A DNA stretch of 41,182 bases from Bacteroidales bacterium (GCA_029938185.1 JAOZVK010000003.1:1-41182); one strand, 5' to 3'; counted from the stretch's first letter, positions 19,790 to 29,876 are shown. Numbers and translations: made by a program. The notes: generated by a model from the sequence alone, not told the origin.

Positions 19790-19953
19790 TTGAAGAAAAT
19801 ATAAATTGAGTTGATACTCTTATAACACTTTCAGCTGGTGGATATGTAGAAACTAAAGCAGAAAAAGCTGATGCTTTGGACTTAGCAGAAACTAAATTGA
19901 TTGAATTAATGCATAAGTTTGATTATCAGAATCAATTGAACAGAAAATGTTAA
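19751..19953 (+). pseudogene. Degraded copy of the 37133-37327 fragment (in-frame stop)
   Basis: Translates DFEQENKARPIIEENIN*VDTLITLSAGGYVETKAEKADALDLAETKLIELMHKFDYQNQLNRKC. Confidence 0.8.
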
Positions 19954-20024
19954 ATTTAAAATTCGTTGTTTTTTTGTAAAAATCTTAAAAATTTAATTTC
20001 GCACTTACAGTGCTTTTTTCTATT

Positions 20025-20190
20025 TTACATTTTTTTTCTACCATAATTTTGCATCTGCGATGCTACTTTAAGAATCCAATTTGCATAAATGATGCTGCTT
20101 AAATTGACAAAAGAGCCATAGGCTCAATATTATGGTAGAAATTACAAATTCATAATAAAAACAGAACCGTAGGTTCGATATTATGTTTGA
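20025..20190. repeat. REP-like intergenic repeats next to a Y1 transposase fragment
   Basis: 'GAGCCATAGGCTCAATATTATGGTAGAAA' and 'GAACCGTAGGTTCGATATTATG' units, plus 'TTTGCATCTGCGATGCTACTTT'/'TTTGCATAAATGATGCTGCTT' units. Confidence 0.7.
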
Positions 20191-20229
20191 ATTTGATATT
20201 ATTAATCAATAAAAATAACACAATAATAT

Positions 20230-20370
20230 ATGGCAAATACATACACACAATTAAATGTTCATGCCGTTTTTTCGGTTCTTGGAAGAGAAAATATGTTGTT
20301 AGATAAATTTCGTCCAGAATTATTCGGTTTATCAAGTTTATTTACGCATAAATTTATTATTGCTTTTTAA
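20230..20370 (+). mobile_element. IS200/Y1-type (RAYT-like) transposase, N-terminal fragment
   Basis: Translates MANTYTQLNVHAVFSVLGRENMLLDKFRPELFGL... then stops; matches the N-terminus of Y1_Tnp transposases common in Bacteroidetes. Confidence 0.8.
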
Positions 20371-20470
20371 TTAACTGATAATCAATATTGGTAAAACTAT
20401 TTATGCATAAGTAGCATTAAAGGCTCGAAGAGCCAATTATTCAAATATTTTACTTTTTTAAAATTATAAA

Positions 20471-20902
20471 ATGGAACAATATATTAAACAACTAATTAAT
20501 GATTTGAGAGATGCAGCACAGCGTACACGACCTATGAAAATGGAACTTGCTCCCGATTTGGAAGTTGTTAGAGGAGCAGAAGAGTATTTGTATGGCACGC
20601 AACATAAACTCGGTTCTCTTTTTGGTATTGAAAAAACAGCTTTTCCGCCTCTTACAAAGCTTAATAATAATCAATTAGAACAACTTGTACCCGAAATTGA
20701 ACGTTTATGGGCTAAATTTAATTTTTATCCTGTTTTTCCGGACAATTTGCCTGCAATTTATCGCTATAAACTACTGATTGATAAATGGGACGAGCCTATG
20801 CAATATGTAACATCAGGAAGCATGTATATTGAATTTTGTGAATACGAAACTGAAAATTGTCCTTTTCCAAAAGAGTATTGCATGTGTACCGATTTTGACT
20901 AA
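20471..20902 (+). CDS. Hypothetical protein, Cys-tailed family member 2
   Basis: 143 aa; protein identical to 38806-39237 and paralogous to 11694-12134; terminal CPFPKEYCMC. Confidence 0.82.
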   Translation: MEQYIKQLINDLRDAAQRTRPMKMELAPDLEVVRGAEEYLYGTQHKLGSLFGIEKTAFPPLTKLNNNQLEQLVPEIERLWAKFNFYPVFPDNLPAIYRYKLLIDKWDEPMQYVTSGSMYIEFCEYETENCPFPKEYCMCTDFD

Positions 20903-21003
20903 GTCTTTGACCTATTTAATGTGGCTTACACATTTTTATAAATTACTATAAAGTAGCCAATTGTACAAAAACAAATGCCGAAAAACTTTTGTAAGACTAC
21001 TTA
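20900..21003 (+). repeat. 105-bp element starting at the stop codon of the 20471 ORF
   Basis: TAAGTCTTTGACCTATTTAATGTGGCTTACACATTTTTATAAATTAC...GTAAGACTACTTA. Confidence 0.88.
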
Positions 21004-21212
21004 ATAAATTGGGCTACCAGTTTTAAGTTAGACGCTTTTTAAACGCAAAGACACACAAAGTTTAACGCAAAGTTTCGCAAAGTTTTGCTAATCTTTACTT
21101 TAATTCTATGGTTAAAACTAATTGAAAAAACAAGACTGTCCAACTTCTGACGGGTAGCCATAAATTGCAAATGGGATTTAATTTTCAAAATATAAATAAA
21201 TGAATATTGAAA

Positions 21213-21353
21213 AATAACCCGACCACCGAGCATCTTACGTGTTTTAGGTTAGTAGAGTCGGGATTTATGGTACCGAGCATCTTGATGTGTTTTCGGTTAT
21301 ACTAATGCAAATTTACAATTATATGATATTAAAATCAAATTTTAATGAAAGAA
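21213..21353 (+). repeat. Duplicated leader cassette (copy 2), upstream of the WYL regulator
   Basis: Same as 15991-16129: ACCGAGCATCTTACGTGTTTTAGGTTA (21225-21251), ACCGAGCATCTTGATGTGTTTTCGGTTA (21272-21299), CCCGAC/GTCGGG arms, TAATGCAAATTTACAA...TTTTAATGAAAGAA. Confidence 0.9.
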
Positions 21354-22244
21354 CATGAAAAAATTCAAAGACTAATTTATTTATTAAAATTATTGTCATC
21401 AAATATAGGATATTCACACAAGATGCTTGCCGAAAAAATTGGCGTAGTAGAAAGAACAATAAGAAGATACATAAATTCTTGTGAAAAAGCAGGCTTAGTT
21501 CTTAATAAAACAAACGGTTATTTTCGTTTAGAAAAAAACACACCTCATTTTAGAGAAATAAGTTCATTACTACACTTTTCCGATGAGGAGGCTGTTTTAC
21601 TTAACGAGGCGATAAATAAAATTGAGTTAAATTCAACTTCTACAATTAATTTAAGAAACAAACTATTTGCTCTATACAATTCAGACAGAATAAACTATCC
21701 AATTATAAAGAAAGAAGATTCTGGAAATGTAAAATTGATAATTGAAGCAATCAGAGCTAAAAAACAAATTAGAGTGATTAATTATAAATCATCTAACAGT
21801 GGAACTGTAATGGACAGGATTGTTGAACCTTTCGATTTTACAACAAACTATATTCATATTTGGGCTTATGAAAATGCATATTCAAAAAATTTCCTGTTTC
21901 GGGTTTCACGTATTGAAAATGTTGAGGTTTTAAAAGATGATTGGACAAATGAAAACAATCATAAAAAAGGAATAACCGATGTATTTAGAATGAGTGGAGA
22001 TACTAAAACCCCATTTGAATTAAAATTAACTACAGCCGGATACAATTATTTAATAGAACAATACCCTATGGCAAAACAATATATTGAAAAAAATAAGAAT
22101 AATATATATTTTTTGAACCATTGGTATGCTAATTTTCATGGAATAACAAAATTTATTTTGAGTGCAATGGATGAAGTTGAAATTATAAGTAACGAAAAAT
22201 TAAGAGATTACATAAATAATAAAATAAAAAACAAAATTTTTTAA
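21345..22244 (+). CDS. HTH-WYL domain transcriptional regulator
   Basis: 299 aa; N-terminal HTH 'YSHKMLAEKIGVVERTIRRYINSCEKAGL', C-terminal WYL-like 'KKQIRVINYKSSNSGTVMDRIVEPFDFTTNYIHIWAYE...FRVSRIENVEVL'. Confidence 0.9.
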   Translation: MKEHEKIQRLIYLLKLLSSNIGYSHKMLAEKIGVVERTIRRYINSCEKAGLVLNKTNGYFRLEKNTPHFREISSLLHFSDEEAVLLNEAINKIELNSTSTINLRNKLFALYNSDRINYPIIKKEDSGNVKLIIEAIRAKKQIRVINYKSSNSGTVMDRIVEPFDFTTNYIHIWAYENAYSKNFLFRVSRIENVEVLKDDWTNENNHKKGITDVFRMSGDTKTPFELKLTTAGYNYLIEQYPMAKQYIEKNKNNIYFLNHWYANFHGITKFILSAMDEVEIISNEKLRDYINNKIKNKIF

Positions 22245-22301
22245 TAATTATTAATGCAATTGACACAAGCTGTCCTACCTACAAACTACTTTTGTAAACA
22301 T

Positions 22302-22363
22302 AAACAAATAGCAATGTATTACTATAAATATTTTTTTGTTTCTTCATAAGCAACTATTTGTTT
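22302..22363. promoter_or_regulatory. Inverted repeat upstream of cas10d (candidate operator)
   Basis: AAACAAATAG (22302-22311) / CTATTTGTTT (22354-22363), perfect 10-bp arms between the WYL gene and cas10d. Confidence 0.5.
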
Positions 22364-22431
22364 GTGAGAGTTAGCATAAATGCATAAGCTATATAATAAT
22401 TGAACAAAAACTTTAACATACAATAATATAA

Positions 22432-25281
22432 ATGAAATATAAATTAACAGAAGAGTATTTTGAAACTTCAATTTTTCAAAAAACAGTTCAAGAATATTTT
22501 GATACTGTTTTAAAAGGCATTCTTAACTATAAAGATGTAATACAAGCCAAAGGACTTTTTATTATTGACGGAAAAGTTATGGCAGACCTATACGATATGC
22601 CATATCACATACATATTCTAAACGGACTTATTCCTTCCTTGTTTCTTTACGAAAAATTCCTTTCCGTTAGAGGATGGATAGGAAAAGATACAGAAAAAAA
22701 TAAGGAAGCAGAAATATATATAAAAACGTTTATACTTGGATTTACATTTCATGATGCTGACAAATTTACTGGAGCAAGTTGGACTAATGCTTTTAATGAA
22801 TTAGAGAAAATTAAAGATAAATTACTTGTATCAGAGTTTTTCCCCGAATTTGAAAACTATAAAAACGATGTGTATTTTTTAGCTTTGTCCACTGAAAATA
22901 GAACGGAAGTTAAAAAGAACAGATATGAAATAACTTTGGATTACAGACACTTAAATGAAATACTTGCACCTCTTTGCAATTTTGCAGATGGAATTGCTTC
23001 AATTCAGGAATTAGACGGTGTAGAAGTGTTTTATAAAGAGGCAGAAAAAGCGTTAGGAAAAATAAATCAAATTATTGATTTTAAAATTTCTTATATAAAA
23101 ATACACGAAAATCCTTACACACTTCTAAGTCAAAACTTATTGAATACCGCAGGCAAAGTATTGAAACAAAATGGACGTTCGATATTTTATACAATGCGAG
23201 ATGGTATTTTATTTTTCGGAAATGATTTGACAGATAAGGAAAAGGAACTGATTTTTGAAGAGTTTGAAAATAATCAATCGGATGATATTGACATAGGAAA
23301 ATTAGTAAAGGTAACAGCTCAACAAGCTGATTTATCTTCTATAGTTTCTATTGGAATAAGCGAATCAATACTAAATCAAATAATTCAAAATACTACAAAT
23401 AAATTCCTTTCACTCTCTCCAAACGGACAAGATAAAATTGAATATTTCGATGATTTCGTAAAATTTAATGAACTTCTTATTGAAAAGACCGAATTACCTA
23501 TAGATATTAAAATCAATAATAACAAATTATATTTGAATTTTTCTGAAACTGCATATGATGATAATGCTGAGTTCATCAAAATATTTGCTTTACAAAAAAT
23601 AATGTGGCAAAACGGAAAAATAAACAAAGTTTGGAGTAAAAGTTTTAACAACTTGATTACGTCAGATGAAGAATTAACTTTTGAAATTAATGAACAATTT
23701 CAAACAGGAGAAGATGAATATATTATATTAACAAAAATATCTGACCTAAAAAAATATTTTTCTTCAATAACAAAATCATCAAACGCTTTACTCAAAACAT
23801 ATATTTCAATAATAAAAGCCGTAAACATATTAAATACTTATGAAGATGACATTGACGACTGTATTAATGATTTATATAAAAATGTAATCAACTTCTTTTC
23901 TAATGACGAAAACGATGATAAAAGTGTTCTTTCTGAACTCTATAATAAATATTTCACATATAAAGGAAATAAAGATTTTTCTGCAATAATTGAAAATATG
24001 CCAATTGTTCCCATAAAAAAGAAAATGTGTGCATATACAGGAAAATTTGGAACAGAAAGATATGTTGAAAGCGTTGCTTTCGGGATGAATGCAAGAGGAT
24101 TTTCAAACCGGACTGTTGCATCATTGAAAAATAACATAAGCTTTGTTTCAAAGTTAATGGCAGAGGAGAATAAACTAAGAAAATCTTCTTTTGCTCGTCC
24201 AAAATCGAACCATGTTATATATTATGATTTTTTCGAAACGTCACTGGACATTAATCCCGATTTAATTAAAACTTGCATTAAATCAAGAAATCATGAAATA
24301 AGCAAAGATGGAATAGTAAAATTAGACAGAGCTGCAAAATTTCAGGCAAATTTAAAAAATTTGGAATTTACAGAAATAGGAAGTGATATGATAAGTGCAA
24401 TTTGGCTAGTTAGAAATAAACTTGTAATGGTTCAGAAATTAAATATCAGAATGTATATTACAGGTATAATGTCGCCATATCTCTCACATAAAGAGGTTTT
24501 TGTATATGAAAATGCACCACGCTTTATCAAAGATTTGAAGTGGAATATAATAAGGCTGCATGAAATACAAATGGTTCTTGACGAAATCAGTATTTTATTT
24601 GCACTTGGCAGAAGCCGAAAAAGTATAAATTCGGGTTTAGTTTTGAACTATGCAGGAAGTCCGAATTCGATTTTTCAGGCATTTTACCTTTTTGCAATGC
24701 AAAAAGAACAAAAAGAAGTTACAAATGTAGAGTATAAATTAATTGATTTTATAAATAAATATCCAAATAAATTTAAAAATATGACAACTATTGAAAAACT
24801 CGTTGACATTGCATTGAAAATAGATAGCAGTGCAAAAAGTGGTAGCGAGGAAACATGGCTGATACGAACAGCTTTAGATTTTTTAAGAAAAAATGTTAAA
24901 GAAAAACTCGGCAAAGAGGATACAATTCAGCAAATTGCAGGTAATATTTATAAAACAAAAAGATTGGAATACGCTGATGTTACTGTTATCGAAAATTTTG
25001 CAAGAGCTGTTTATGAAGAGCTTTATGAAAAACAATGGAAGAAATCGCTCCCGACAATTAACAGACAAAAAGATTGGATTTATCAATTTGGATTTGTTTT
25101 TAAACAAAAGTCTGTTCAAAGAATGAGACAATTAAAAGCCGCAAAAATCAAACGTGAAATAATAGAAAAAGGTTTAGAAGTAAATGAAGAAAACATTATA
25201 GCAAATTTGAAAAAAGATAAACTACAAAAATATGCCAACGAATATATAAAGTTAATTTTAAATAATGGTCTTGAACTATAG
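22432..25281 (+). CDS. cas10d: Type I-D large subunit Cas10d (Csc3), HD domain-containing
   Basis: 949 aa; 'LGFTFHDADKFTGASW' HD motif, 'CAYTG' remnant of a zinc site, followed by csc2 and csc1. Confidence 0.87.
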   Translation: MKYKLTEEYFETSIFQKTVQEYFDTVLKGILNYKDVIQAKGLFIIDGKVMADLYDMPYHIHILNGLIPSLFLYEKFLSVRGWIGKDTEKNKEAEIYIKTFILGFTFHDADKFTGASWTNAFNELEKIKDKLLVSEFFPEFENYKNDVYFLALSTENRTEVKKNRYEITLDYRHLNEILAPLCNFADGIASIQELDGVEVFYKEAEKALGKINQIIDFKISYIKIHENPYTLLSQNLLNTAGKVLKQNGRSIFYTMRDGILFFGNDLTDKEKELIFEEFENNQSDDIDIGKLVKVTAQQADLSSIVSIGISESILNQIIQNTTNKFLSLSPNGQDKIEYFDDFVKFNELLIEKTELPIDIKINNNKLYLNFSETAYDDNAEFIKIFALQKIMWQNGKINKVWSKSFNNLITSDEELTFEINEQFQTGEDEYIILTKISDLKKYFSSITKSSNALLKTYISIIKAVNILNTYEDDIDDCINDLYKNVINFFSNDENDDKSVLSELYNKYFTYKGNKDFSAIIENMPIVPIKKKMCAYTGKFGTERYVESVAFGMNARGFSNRTVASLKNNISFVSKLMAEENKLRKSSFARPKSNHVIYYDFFETSLDINPDLIKTCIKSRNHEISKDGIVKLDRAAKFQANLKNLEFTEIGSDMISAIWLVRNKLVMVQKLNIRMYITGIMSPYLSHKEVFVYENAPRFIKDLKWNIIRLHEIQMVLDEISILFALGRSRKSINSGLVLNYAGSPNSIFQAFYLFAMQKEQKEVTNVEYKLIDFINKYPNKFKNMTTIEKLVDIALKIDSSAKSGSEETWLIRTALDFLRKNVKEKLGKEDTIQQIAGNIYKTKRLEYADVTVIENFARAVYEELYEKQWKKSLPTINRQKDWIYQFGFVFKQKSVQRMRQLKAAKIKREIIEKGLEVNEENIIANLKKDKLQKYANEYIKLILNNGLEL

Positions 25282-25339
25282 TTTTATTCAAAAAATAAAA
25301 TAGAGTTTTAAAAATAATATATAATAAAACAGTATAGAA

Positions 25340-26263
25340 ATGAAAAAAATATTTGATTTAATACCGAAAGAATATTTCGTAGAAAACCTGAAAGACAACA
25401 CCCTTGGAGTTGTAAAAATAGCATTATTACGAGAAGTAGTAAATCCGATGATTATCAGAAGTAATTTTGCTGATGAAACTATAACTTTTAAAGCAAATGA
25501 CGAAAAAGATTTAGTAGAAATTCCAGCAAGAAAGCTAAAAAGTAAAGAAAAACTAAGAGGCTTAAGAATTTGTAGAGAAATGAATGTAGTTGATAAAAGT
25601 TTGCGCTACAATGTTATACAAAAAAGTTTACATCTTGCAAATCCAAACTCCATTTTGTTTGGTGATTCGGTAACGGAAAGTAATGATGCAGTGGGTATAA
25701 CAAGTCGTGTTATTTACGATTGGGCATATTCGATACGTGATGTAAACGAAATAACAGATACTTTTCAGCACAATGCTTTAAGCGAAGGCGGAACAATGCA
25801 TGATGAAGTAAAAGGCGGTTTGAGACAATCTCTTTTTCAGGTACAATATGTTATGCCAAAGACATATTTTCCTCATTTTTTAACTTTAGAAAATGTTACT
25901 CCTGAGTTATTTGTACATATTTTATCATCGGTAATATACGAAACTCGCTACGGAGCACAAAGTACGACGCTTGGCTCAAATATGATAAACCACATTGTAG
26001 GAATAGGTTTTTCGAAATTTGAAGCACCTATAAACAGTTTTTCGATTGCGGATAATTGGACGGATAAAAAAGTAAATTTCGAAAATGTAAAATCTGCAAT
26101 AAATAAATCAATGAAAACATATTATAAAGATAATTACAAAGATGGTCTGCAATTTAAAAAATTAATTGACAATCTTTGGGAAAACAACGAGCTTCAACAA
26201 CATTATGATAAAGCAAAAGAAGATTGTACTAAATTATTAAAAGATACTAAAGTGATAAAATAA
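25340..26263 (+). CDS. csc2: Type I-D Cas7 (Csc2)
   Basis: 'TLGVVKIALLREVVNPMIIRSNFADETIT...ITSRVIYDWAYSIRDVNEITDTFQHNALSEGGTMHDEVKGGLRQSLFQVQYVMPKTYFPHFLTLENVTPELFVHILSSVIYETRYGAQSTTLG'. Confidence 0.93.
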   Translation: MKKIFDLIPKEYFVENLKDNTLGVVKIALLREVVNPMIIRSNFADETITFKANDEKDLVEIPARKLKSKEKLRGLRICREMNVVDKSLRYNVIQKSLHLANPNSILFGDSVTESNDAVGITSRVIYDWAYSIRDVNEITDTFQHNALSEGGTMHDEVKGGLRQSLFQVQYVMPKTYFPHFLTLENVTPELFVHILSSVIYETRYGAQSTTLGSNMINHIVGIGFSKFEAPINSFSIADNWTDKKVNFENVKSAINKSMKTYYKDNYKDGLQFKKLIDNLWENNELQQHYDKAKEDCTKLLKDTKVIK

Positions 26264-26967
26264 TGGAAATAAAAGCAATAAAAATAAAATTGTTGAATCA
26301 CCTGTTTTATCATACCGAAATTTCAAACGGCTCGATTACAGGCGGTTTTTTGGGTGATTTGGCTTTAACTTATGCATTAAATAAAGCGTTAAATAATAAT
26401 GCCAATATTTATGAGCATCGCTTATTGCCTAAGTATTCAGAAATTAAAGAATTCGGATATTATTTTTCTGTAGCAAAACCTGTTGTACTTTCATCGGGAA
26501 AATACAATTATAAAAGCAAGCCAAGCAGAACGGGAAGCTATACCAGAAATACACTTTTTAATACAGACGGATTTTACGATATAAAAAGTATAGAAAAATC
26601 GGCAAAATCTCCTTTTAAAAACCTAATTCATACACAAGGAATTGCGCTTTCGAGCAAATACATTAAAAATGAATTTGTTACTTTATTGATTGCAAAAGAT
26701 AAAATAGAATTACCCCATACTTTAAGGATAGGTAACCAAAAAGAAACACTTTTGGAATTACAAGAACTAGATTTTAACAAAACAGATAATGATTTTTGGT
26801 TAAATGCATACACTCTTAAAGTGGTTTTTGATAATCTTAAAAAAGCTTCGGAAATTTCAATTGACGAAAATGGAACAATGAATTATCAATATATTTTAGA
26901 AAATTATGCTCTTATGAAGGGGTTTAGTAAAAATCAGGTCATTGAAATTTTTAAACATAATTATTAA
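26263..26967 (+). CDS. csc1: Type I-D Cas5 (Csc1)
   Basis: 'LLNHLFYHTEISNGSITGGFLGDLALTYALN...', Csc1 pattern and position after csc2. Confidence 0.9.
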   Translation: MEIKAIKIKLLNHLFYHTEISNGSITGGFLGDLALTYALNKALNNNANIYEHRLLPKYSEIKEFGYYFSVAKPVVLSSGKYNYKSKPSRTGSYTRNTLFNTDGFYDIKSIEKSAKSPFKNLIHTQGIALSSKYIKNEFVTLLIAKDKIELPHTLRIGNQKETLLELQELDFNKTDNDFWLNAYTLKVVFDNLKKASEISIDENGTMNYQYILENYALMKGFSKNQVIEIFKHNY

Positions 26968-26972
26968 ATCTT

Positions 26973-29000
26973 ATGAAAAATTTTTGTTTTAATATCAAAC
27001 CACAATATGTAAAGCAAACCAAAACAAAGGGTAAGTTCCCTGATGGTAAAGGCGGTTATAAAGAATTTCCTTTACATTTGGTTCAGAAACGAATGAAAGA
27101 AGACTTTGAAAAGTTTACAGACTTTACAATTATTACCGCTCCAACAGGAACAGGAAAAAGTTACGCCTTTCCTTTTCCTGTTCAAAACTCAAAGAAACAG
27201 AAGCATTTTGGAGGTTTACGTGATGGAAAAAAAGCTTTAATAGTTTTGCCAACAAATGCTTTGATTGACGAATTGCACGAAAATTTTACTGGTACTTTTA
27301 AGGAAATAAAAATAGGTAAACTTACAGGGAAATATATCACAGAATTACAAAAAAATGATGTGCAAAAAGGTACATTTACAAGGTTTACTAAAATACTTGA
27401 AATTTCGCAGCAGAATGATTTAATTATTACAAATCCCGATATTATTAATTATGCAATGCATGGTGGATACCATAAGTATAAAAGCAAAACAGGACGAAGA
27501 GAATTTCAAAACTTTTTGGAAGCTTTTGATTACATTGTATTCGATGAATATCATCTTTACGATGAAAGTCAAATTGCTAATATTCTTACTTTAACTTTCT
27601 TACGTGATATCTTCTTGGGCGAAAACAGAAAAATTAAATACTTTTTTGTGTCAGCAACTCCTGAACCCGGTTTGAAAGATATTCTAAAAACTTTTAATTT
27701 AGAATTTGAAGAGATAATTGAAAAAATTGTTGAAAATAAACAAAATGCAAGAGCAATTCACGGAAAATTAGAAATAGAAATTCATCAAACTACAAAATTT
27801 GCTCAACTTATTGAGAATAGATTTGAAGAAATTGAAGAACAAATTAAGGCAAAACGAAAGGTCTTGATAATTTTTGATAGAATAGCGGATTTATTTAATT
27901 TTTCTAAAACAATTTATGAAAAGTTTCCCAATTACAAAATTGTTAAAAGTACTGGATATGCTTCGAAAGAAGAATCTCAAAATGATTTAATAAAAACTGC
28001 AAATATTATTTTGGCAACCAACAAAGCTGAAGTTGGTGTAAACTATGAAGTTGAATATGCAATAATGCAACCGGGCAAATTTTATCGAAATTTTGTACAA
28101 CGTTTTGGTCGGGTTTCGAGAGGCGAAATGGAAGGTAAAATAATTGTAGCTGTAAAGGAAAATACAAGTTTCAACAGGCTTAAAAAAAATATTACCGAAA
28201 AAGAACTTGCTTATTATGATTTTTTGGAAAAAGCAAAAGAAGCATTTCAAAGCAAAAAATTTTATTCTGAAATTATACCTTCTTATATAGGAGAATATTT
28301 GTGGTGTATACAAAACAATTTGTATACGAAGGGAAATAAAAAATATTTGACAAAAGGAAACTACAGTACACTACAAGAGTTTAAAAGCAATATAAACAAA
28401 CTTGAATTTTTAAAAAATCCTAAATACTATATGCGTTTCAATTTGTTTCAAAATATTGATACACATATATCGAAGCTAAAAAATAATCACAAAGACGGAA
28501 TTACTGTTATTTCGATAATTGAATGGTGGGAAAAGTATAAAAATACATATTTAACTTTCAGAGATAATTCAAAAATAGTTGAAATTTATGACAAAGCACT
28601 TGATACAAATTTATCATATTCTTTGGAGTGGATTCTGCAATACAAAGAAATAATAGGAGAACCTGAAATTATTGTAAAAAAAGAGAATTACGAAATTGTT
28701 AAATATACAGTAGGTGAAATAAAGGAACGAGACAAAGACTTACAATACGAAATTTCCACAATCCCTACATTTACTGAAATACCTTGTATTTTGCATTACG
28801 ATGATTTATCTAATGATAGAAAAATTAAAGAAAGCTTCATAAGAAAGGTAGAAAAACTAAAAAGAAAATATAAAAAAGGATGGAATCCTATTGATAAACA
28901 ATTAGAAAATCTTTGTGAAAAGTTATTGGATTTATCAAATACATTCAACCGAAAAAGATTAAAAATAGAAAACATAATTTCAAACAATCAATTTTTATAA
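26973..29000 (+). CDS. cas3: Type I-D Cas3' helicase without HD domain
   Basis: 675 aa; 'TAPTGTGKSYAFPFP', 'VFDEYHLYDES', 'VSATPEPGL', 'ATNKAEVGVNYEVEYAIMQPG', 'QRFGRVSRG'; no HD signature, consistent with HD in Cas10d. Confidence 0.9.
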   Translation: MKNFCFNIKPQYVKQTKTKGKFPDGKGGYKEFPLHLVQKRMKEDFEKFTDFTIITAPTGTGKSYAFPFPVQNSKKQKHFGGLRDGKKALIVLPTNALIDELHENFTGTFKEIKIGKLTGKYITELQKNDVQKGTFTRFTKILEISQQNDLIITNPDIINYAMHGGYHKYKSKTGRREFQNFLEAFDYIVFDEYHLYDESQIANILTLTFLRDIFLGENRKIKYFFVSATPEPGLKDILKTFNLEFEEIIEKIVENKQNARAIHGKLEIEIHQTTKFAQLIENRFEEIEEQIKAKRKVLIIFDRIADLFNFSKTIYEKFPNYKIVKSTGYASKEESQNDLIKTANIILATNKAEVGVNYEVEYAIMQPGKFYRNFVQRFGRVSRGEMEGKIIVAVKENTSFNRLKKNITEKELAYYDFLEKAKEAFQSKKFYSEIIPSYIGEYLWCIQNNLYTKGNKKYLTKGNYSTLQEFKSNINKLEFLKNPKYYMRFNLFQNIDTHISKLKNNHKDGITVISIIEWWEKYKNTYLTFRDNSKIVEIYDKALDTNLSYSLEWILQYKEIIGEPEIIVKKENYEIVKYTVGEIKERDKDLQYEISTIPTFTEIPCILHYDDLSNDRKIKESFIRKVEKLKRKYKKGWNPIDKQLENLCEKLLDLSNTFNRKRLKIENIISNNQFL

Positions 29001-29002
29001 AC

Positions 29003-29659
29003 ATGAGAGTTCATATACAATTTTCAAAATCAAAAGAAATAATCCCTTTTAATCATCAAGAAGTATTAACAGGCGCATTTCATAAATGGATTGGTAAAAA
29101 CAACATACACGATAACTTATCGCTTTATTCGTTTTCGCGACTGAATGGTGCAAGATTGAAAAAAGATGGTTTATATTTTCCTTCACAAGCAAAATGGTTT
29201 ATAAGTATTTACGATAAAGATTTGTTTAAAAAACTTTTGTCGGGTATTTTAGATAAACCAGAACTGAGATGGGGCATGATAGTAAATAATTTTTTTGTAC
29301 AGCAAGAGCCAGATTTTACTTTTCAAACAGAATTTAAAGCAGCAAGTCCAATTTTTATTAAAAGAAATATAGAAAACAATCAAAAACATTATATTTTCGA
29401 TGATAAAAAAACATCGGAGCTTATGATAGAAACCTTACAAAACAAGATGAGAAAAATCGGTTTAAAAGATGATAGTTTAAAAATTGAATTTTCGACAAAA
29501 TATAATAATCCAAAAACTGCAAAAATAACATATAAAGGTATTGAAAACAAAGCAAATATTTGTCCTGTAATAATTAAAGGAAAGCCCGAAACAAAGGCTT
29601 TTGCATGGAATGTAGGAGTTGGAAATTGTACTGGAATTGGATTTGGGGCTATCTCTTAG
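29003..29659 (+). CDS. cas6: Cas6 endoribonuclease (I-D set)
   Basis: 218 aa, diverged paralog of the 30046 Cas6; intact C-terminal 'ETKAFAWNVGVGNCTGIGFGAIS' G-rich loop. Confidence 0.92.
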   Translation: MRVHIQFSKSKEIIPFNHQEVLTGAFHKWIGKNNIHDNLSLYSFSRLNGARLKKDGLYFPSQAKWFISIYDKDLFKKLLSGILDKPELRWGMIVNNFFVQQEPDFTFQTEFKAASPIFIKRNIENNQKHYIFDDKKTSELMIETLQNKMRKIGLKDDSLKIEFSTKYNNPKTAKITYKGIENKANICPVIIKGKPETKAFAWNVGVGNCTGIGFGAIS

Positions 29660-29709
29660 TGTGTTTTAATTATTAATATTGTAAACTGGTATAATTGTAA
29701 ATTTATATT

Positions 29710-29814
29710 TAAGTAGTCTAACAAAAGTTTTTCGACATTTGTTTTCGCACAATTAATTATATGACAGTAATTTATTAAAATGTGTAAGACACATTAAATA
29801 GGTCGAAGACCTTA
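29710..29814 (-). repeat. 105-bp element between I-D cas6 and crRNA-like element 2
   Basis: TAAGTAGTCTAACAAAAGTTTTTCGACATTTG...TTAAATAGGTCGAAGACCTTA, 105 bp. Confidence 0.88.
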
Positions 29815-29876
29815 ATGTTTTTCGATTTATGTAAAGTGTAAAAAATGCCAAAAGTGAAAAAAAAACCAAATTATTA

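Noticed and set aside
21105-21160. CTTTAATTCTATGGTTAAAACTAATTGAAAAAAC looked like a complete degenerate CRISPR repeat with handle ATTGAAAA
   Set aside because: No second repeat half, no closing stem or oligo-T, and I found no CCT-adjacent seed match for AACAAGACTG in the window; kept only as a weak possibility.
23385-23651. Antisense ORFs within cas10d and other cas genes
   Set aside because: Typical shadow ORFs opposite long AT-rich coding genes.
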